A stretch of 64,000 nucleotides of DNA. Origin: Cellulosimicrobium sp. Marseille-Q4280. GTDB lineage: Bacteria; Actinomycetota; Actinomycetes; Actinomycetales; Cellulomonadaceae. Shown here in pieces: positions 60,371-64,000 of the stretch. How positions within the stretch are numbered: position 1 is the first letter of the stretch; the number at the start of each line of letters is the position of its first letter. Under the pieces are notes generated by a model. It worked only from the letters and a program-made list of their open reading frames with translations. It searched no databases and was not told where the DNA came from. The stretch is from the NCBI RefSeq assembly GCF_943181405.1, contig NZ_CALPBY010000002.1, forward strand, positions 124,001 to 188,000, written 5' to 3'. Made by a program: the position numbers and the translations under genes.

Positions 60371-63300
60371 ATGCCGACCGCTACCGAGGACTTCGTCCAC
60401 CTCCACGTCCACACCGAGTACTCGATGCTCGACGGCGCGGCGCGGATCGGGGACCTGTTCGACGAGGTCGAGCGGCTCGGGCAGAAGGCCATCGCGACGA
60501 CGGACCACGGCTACGTGTTCGGTGCGTTCGAGTTCTGGTCGCGGGCACAGGCGAAGGGCATCAAGCCGATCATCGGCGTCGAGGCGTACATCACGCCGGG
60601 CACGAGCCGGTTCGACCAGACGCGCGTGCGGTTCGGCGAGAAGGGCCAGGAGTCCGACGACGTCTCGGCGCGCGGCGCGTACACGCACATGACGCTGCTC
60701 GCGAAGAACAACGAGGGTCTGCACAACCTCTTCCGCGCGTCGTCGCTCGCCTCGCTCGACGGGCAGATGGGCAAGTGGCCGCGCATGGACCGCGAGCTCC
60801 TCCAGCGGTACGGCAAGGGCCTGATCGCGACCAGCGGGTGCCCGTCGGGGGAGATCCAGACGCGACTGCGGCTCGGGCAGTGGGACGAGGCCGTCCGCAC
60901 CGCCGGCGAGCTGCAGGACGTCTTCGGCCGCGAGAACTTCTACGTCGAGCTCATGGACCACGGGCTCGAGATCGAGACCCGGGTCACCAAGGACCTGCTG
61001 CGGCTCGCGGAGACGATCGGCGCACGCATCGTCGGCACGAACGACCTGCACTACGTGCGCGAGGAGGACGCGTCGAGCCAGGAGGCCCTGCTCGCGATCA
61101 ACTCGGGCTCGACGCTGGACGACCCGGACCGGTTCAAGTTCGACGGCACGGGGTACTACGTGAAGTCGGCTGCCGAGATGCGGCGCGTCTTCGCCGAGCT
61201 GCCGGAGGCGTGCGACACGACGCTGCTCATCGCGGAGCAGTGCGAGGTGTCGTTCGACACGAAGGCCAACTACATGCCGCGGTTCCCCGTCCCGGAGGGC
61301 GAGGACGAGACGAGCTGGTTCGTCAAGGAGATCGAGCGCGGTCTGCACCGCCGCTACCCGGACGGCATCCCGGACGCGTCGCGCAAGCAGGCGGAGTACG
61401 AGACCGAGGTCATCGTCCAGATGGGTTTCCCGGGGTACTTCCTCGTGGTGGCCGACTTCATCAACTGGGCCAAGGAGCAGGGCATCCGCGTCGGGCCGGG
61501 GCGTGGGTCGGCAGCGGGGTCGATGGCGTCCTACCTCATGGGCATCACCGAGCTCGACCCGCTCAAGCACGGTCTGATCTTCGAGCGGTTCCTCAACCCC
61601 GAGCGCGTGTCGATGCCCGACGTCGACGTCGACTTCGACGAGCGCCGGCGCGGCGAGGTCATCCGGTACGTCACGGAGAAGTACGGCGACGACCGCGTCG
61701 CGCAGATCGTCACGTACGGCACGATCAAGGCGAAGCAGGCGCTCAAGGACTCGTCGCGCCTCCTCGGCTTCCCCTTCGCCATGGGGGAGAAGCTCACCAA
61801 GGCGATGCCGCCGGCGGTCATGGGCAAGGACATCCCGCTCGCGGGCATCTTCGACCCGAAGCACGAGCGCTACGCGGAGGCGGGCGAGTTCCGCCAGCTC
61901 CACGACACCGACCCGGAGGCGCAGCGCGTCGTCGAGCTCGCGCGGGGCATCGAGGGGCTGAAGCGTCAGTGGGGCGTGCACGCCGCAGGCGTCATCATGT
62001 CGAGCGACCCGCTCATCGACATCATCCCGATCATGCGCCGTCTCCAGGACGGCGCCGTCATCACGCAGTTCGACTACCCGACGTCCGAGGGCCTCGGCCT
62101 CATCAAGATGGACTTCCTCGGGCTGCGGAACCTGACGATCCTCGACGACGCGCTCGAGAACATCGTCATGAACGGCAAGGACCCGATCGAGATCGAGACG
62201 CTCGAGCTCGACGACCGCGCCGCGTACGAGCTGCTCGGTCGCGGGGACACGCTGGGCGTGTTCCAGCTCGACGGCGGGCCGATGCGCGCGCTGCTGCGCC
62301 AGATGCGCCCTGACAACTTCGAGGACATCTCCGCCGTCATCGCGCTGTACCGCCCTGGCCCGATGGGCATGAACTCGCACACGAACTACGCGCTGCGCAA
62401 GAACGGCCTGCAGAAGATCGAGCCCATCCATCCCGAGCTCGCCGAGCCGCTCGCGGAGGTCCTCGACGAGACGTACGGCCTCATCGTGTACCAGGAGCAG
62501 GTGCAGAAGGCGGCGCAGGTGCTGGCCGGGTACTCGCTCGGCCAGGCCGACCTGCTGCGTCGCGCGATGGGCAAGAAGAAGAAGGAGATCCTCGACAAGG
62601 AGTTCGTGCCCTTCCACGGGGGCATGAAGGAGCGCGGGTACTCCGACAAGGCCATCCAGGCCGTGTGGGACACGCTCGTCCCGTTCGCCGGGTACGCGTT
62701 CAACAAGGCGCACTCCGCCGGCTACGGGCTCGTCTCCTACTGGACGGCGTACCTCAAGGCGAACTACCCCACCGAGTACATGGCCGCGCTGCTCACGAGC
62801 GTGCGCGACGACAAGGACAAGTCGGCGCTGTACCTCAACGAGTGCCGCCGCATGCACATCACGGTCCTGCCGCCGGACGTCAACTCCTCGGCGGCGAACT
62901 TCACGGCAGTCGGGCACGACATCCGCTTCGGCCTCACCGCGGTGCGGAACGTGGGCCGCAACGTCGTCGACGCGATCGTCGCGACGCGCGAGGCGAAGGG
63001 CGACTTCACGTCGTTCACCGACTTCCTCGACAAGGTCCCGGCCGTCGTGTGCAACAAGCGCACGATCGAGTCGCTCATCAAGGCCGGAGCCTTCGACTCC
63101 CTCGGCCACGCGCGTCGCGCCCTGCTCGTCGTGCACGAGCAGGCCGTGGACTCGGTCATCAGCGTCAAGCGCAAGGAGGCCGAGGGGCAGTTCGACCTGT
63201 TCGCCGACCTCGGGGCGCAGGACGACCCGACGATGTCGTTCAGCGTCGACGTGCCCGACCTGCCGGACTGGGACAAGAAGCAGCGCCTCGCGTTCGAGCG

Positions 63301-63907
63301 CGAGATGCTCGGTCTCTACGTGTCCGACCACCCGCTCTCCGGGCTCGAGCACGTGCTCACGCGCGCGGCGGACACGGGGATCGCGGCGCTCATCGCGGAC
63401 GAGGGGCGCCCGGACGGGTCGACGGTCACCGTCGCGGGTCTCATCACGTCGCTCCAGCGCAAGATGAGCAAGAACGGCAACCCGTGGGCGGCCGTGACCA
63501 TCGAGGACCTCGAGGGCGCGGTCGAGGTGATGTTCTTCGGCGAGACGTACCTCGCGTACTCGACGATCCTCGCCGAGGACCAGGTGGTCGTCCTCCGTGG
63601 TCGCGTGCGGCGCCGCGACGACACGATGCAGCTCCAGGCGATGGAGGTCTCCCTCACGGACGTGTCCGTGGGAGCGGAGTCGCCGGTCGCGGTCCGTGTG
63701 CCGCACACGCGGTGCGTCGAGCCGGTCATCACCCGGCTGCGCGAGGTGCTCGCGACGCACCCGGGCTCCGCGGAGGTCCACGTGCAGGTGCTCGAGCCGG
63801 GCAAGACGACGGTCGTGCGCGCGGGGGACGCCCTGCGCGTCGAGAGGTCGCCCGCGCTGTTCGGTGACCTCAAGGCCCTGCTCGGCCCGTCGTGCCTCGT
63901 GGGCTGA
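60371..63907 (+). CDS. dnaE: DNA polymerase III alpha subunit
   Basis: This 1178-residue replicative polymerase (DnaE1 type) has an N-terminal PHP domain (FVHLHVHTEYSMLDGAARIGDLF, TTDHGYVFGAFEFW). The catalytic palm has GPGRGSAAGSMASYLMGI and PDVDVDFDERRRGEVI, with the latter holding the Asp pair. The beta-clamp and OB regions lie near the C-terminus (VTVAGLITSLQRKMSKNGNPWAAVTIEDLEGAVEVMFF). The length is normal. It has its own leaderless promoter and no SOS box, which argues against the mutagenic DnaE2. Confidence 0.98.
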   Translation: MPTATEDFVHLHVHTEYSMLDGAARIGDLFDEVERLGQKAIATTDHGYVFGAFEFWSRAQAKGIKPIIGVEAYITPGTSRFDQTRVRFGEKGQESDDVSARGAYTHMTLLAKNNEGLHNLFRASSLASLDGQMGKWPRMDRELLQRYGKGLIATSGCPSGEIQTRLRLGQWDEAVRTAGELQDVFGRENFYVELMDHGLEIETRVTKDLLRLAETIGARIVGTNDLHYVREEDASSQEALLAINSGSTLDDPDRFKFDGTGYYVKSAAEMRRVFAELPEACDTTLLIAEQCEVSFDTKANYMPRFPVPEGEDETSWFVKEIERGLHRRYPDGIPDASRKQAEYETEVIVQMGFPGYFLVVADFINWAKEQGIRVGPGRGSAAGSMASYLMGITELDPLKHGLIFERFLNPERVSMPDVDVDFDERRRGEVIRYVTEKYGDDRVAQIVTYGTIKAKQALKDSSRLLGFPFAMGEKLTKAMPPAVMGKDIPLAGIFDPKHERYAEAGEFRQLHDTDPEAQRVVELARGIEGLKRQWGVHAAGVIMSSDPLIDIIPIMRRLQDGAVITQFDYPTSEGLGLIKMDFLGLRNLTILDDALENIVMNGKDPIEIETLELDDRAAYELLGRGDTLGVFQLDGGPMRALLRQMRPDNFEDISAVIALYRPGPMGMNSHTNYALRKNGLQKIEPIHPELAEPLAEVLDETYGLIVYQEQVQKAAQVLAGYSLGQADLLRRAMGKKKKEILDKEFVPFHGGMKERGYSDKAIQAVWDTLVPFAGYAFNKAHSAGYGLVSYWTAYLKANYPTEYMAALLTSVRDDKDKSALYLNECRRMHITVLPPDVNSSAANFTAVGHDIRFGLTAVRNVGRNVVDAIVATREAKGDFTSFTDFLDKVPAVVCNKRTIESLIKAGAFDSLGHARRALLVVHEQAVDSVISVKRKEAEGQFDLFADLGAQDDPTMSFSVDVPDLPDWDKKQRLAFEREMLGLYVSDHPLSGLEHVLTRAADTGIAALIADEGRPDGSTVTVAGLITSLQRKMSKNGNPWAAVTIEDLEGAVEVMFFGETYLAYSTILAEDQVVVLRGRVRRRDDTMQLQAMEVSLTDVSVGAESPVAVRVPHTRCVEPVITRLREVLATHPGSAEVHVQVLEPGKTTVVRAGDALRVERSPALFGDLKALLGPSCLVG

Positions 63908-63911
63908 CCCC

Positions 63912-64000
63912 GTGCCGAAGCCGCGTGACCCGGACCTGCGTCACGACCTGCGTATGAGGTCGTGGGACGACGGGACGGCCGACCACCGGTTCCGTGTGGT
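63912..64000 (+). CDS. Partial reading frame after dnaE
   Basis: GTG 63912, 4 nt after the dnaE stop, opens a frame (PKPRDPDLRHDLRMRSWDD onward) that runs to the window edge. It is hydrophilic and I do not recognise it. The close spacing suggests a co-transcribed gene, but 30 codons are too few to decide. Confidence 0.4.
   Translation, partial: MPKPRDPDLRHDLRMRSWDDGTADHRFRV

Noticed and set aside
60371-63907. dnaE as the SOS mutagenic DnaE2 because dinB is in the window
   Set aside because: No LexA box precedes it, its length and catalytic motifs fit the replicative enzyme, and it lies with rluD-lspA as DnaE1 usually does in actinobacteria.

Overview
The window is 64 kb of very GC-rich chromosomal DNA from a high-GC Gram-positive bacterium (Actinobacteria). 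Gene content and order (recA-recX, gluABCD, miaB-miaA-dapF, lexA-nrdR, the division and cell wall cluster from mraZ to divIVA, then lspA and dnaE), the actinobacterial SOS box, and a MurE with a non-DAP substrate motif point to the order Micrococcales, probably a relative of Cellulomonas or Cellulosimicrobium. The genus is an inference. I saw no rRNA, tRNA, CRISPR array, insertion sequence or prophage.

Left part (1-16.6 kb): the recA tail and recX, then the minus-strand glutamate uptake operon gluABCD. Next come miaB, two tandem minus-strand YbjN-like genes, a small conserved gene, miaA and dapF, then a minus-strand RsmC-like methyltransferase. hflX, a DinG-type helicase and L-lactate dehydrogenase follow. 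lexA is convergent with ldh.

Middle part (16.6-32.7 kb): lexA is divergent from a small membrane LysM protein across a region with three SOS-box-like sites. A promoter overlapping an iron-regulator-like palindrome then precedes about 150 bp of consecutive hairpins and a strong terminator, which is the best candidate for an undescribed small RNA. nrdR, a YghZ-type aldo-keto reductase, a DUF5302 protein, a PPOX-fold protein, SerA and a HelR-type ATPase follow. Next is a three-gene signalling operon: response regulator-phosphatase, sensor kinase and Rcp1-like receiver. PAC2, a cold-shock protein, a spermidine-synthase-like enzyme, an SOS-controlled HEPN-dinB pair and a DUF3040 membrane protein complete the section.

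Right part (32.7-64 kb): moxR, a DUF58 gene and a TgpA-type transglutaminase run leftward, back to back with mraZ. The rightward cluster is mraZ, rsmH (behind an mraW-type RNA leader), ftsL, ftsI, murE, murF, mraY, murD, ftsW, murG, murC, ftsQ, ftsZ, pgeF, sepF, yggT and divIVA. It builds lipid II, moves the septal machinery and places polar growth. A DksA/TraR-like gene, lspA, an RluD-type pseudouridine synthase, a GNAT gene, a decayed maleylpyruvate-isomerase-family gene and dnaE follow. A partial reading frame runs off the right edge.

Regulatory themes: many genes begin with GTG or ATG 6-8 nt after a TANNNT box (leaderless transcription). Most genes in the big operons overlap by 1-4 nt. 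SOS, MraZ and candidate iron and glutamate-operon control sites can be read directly from the sequence.
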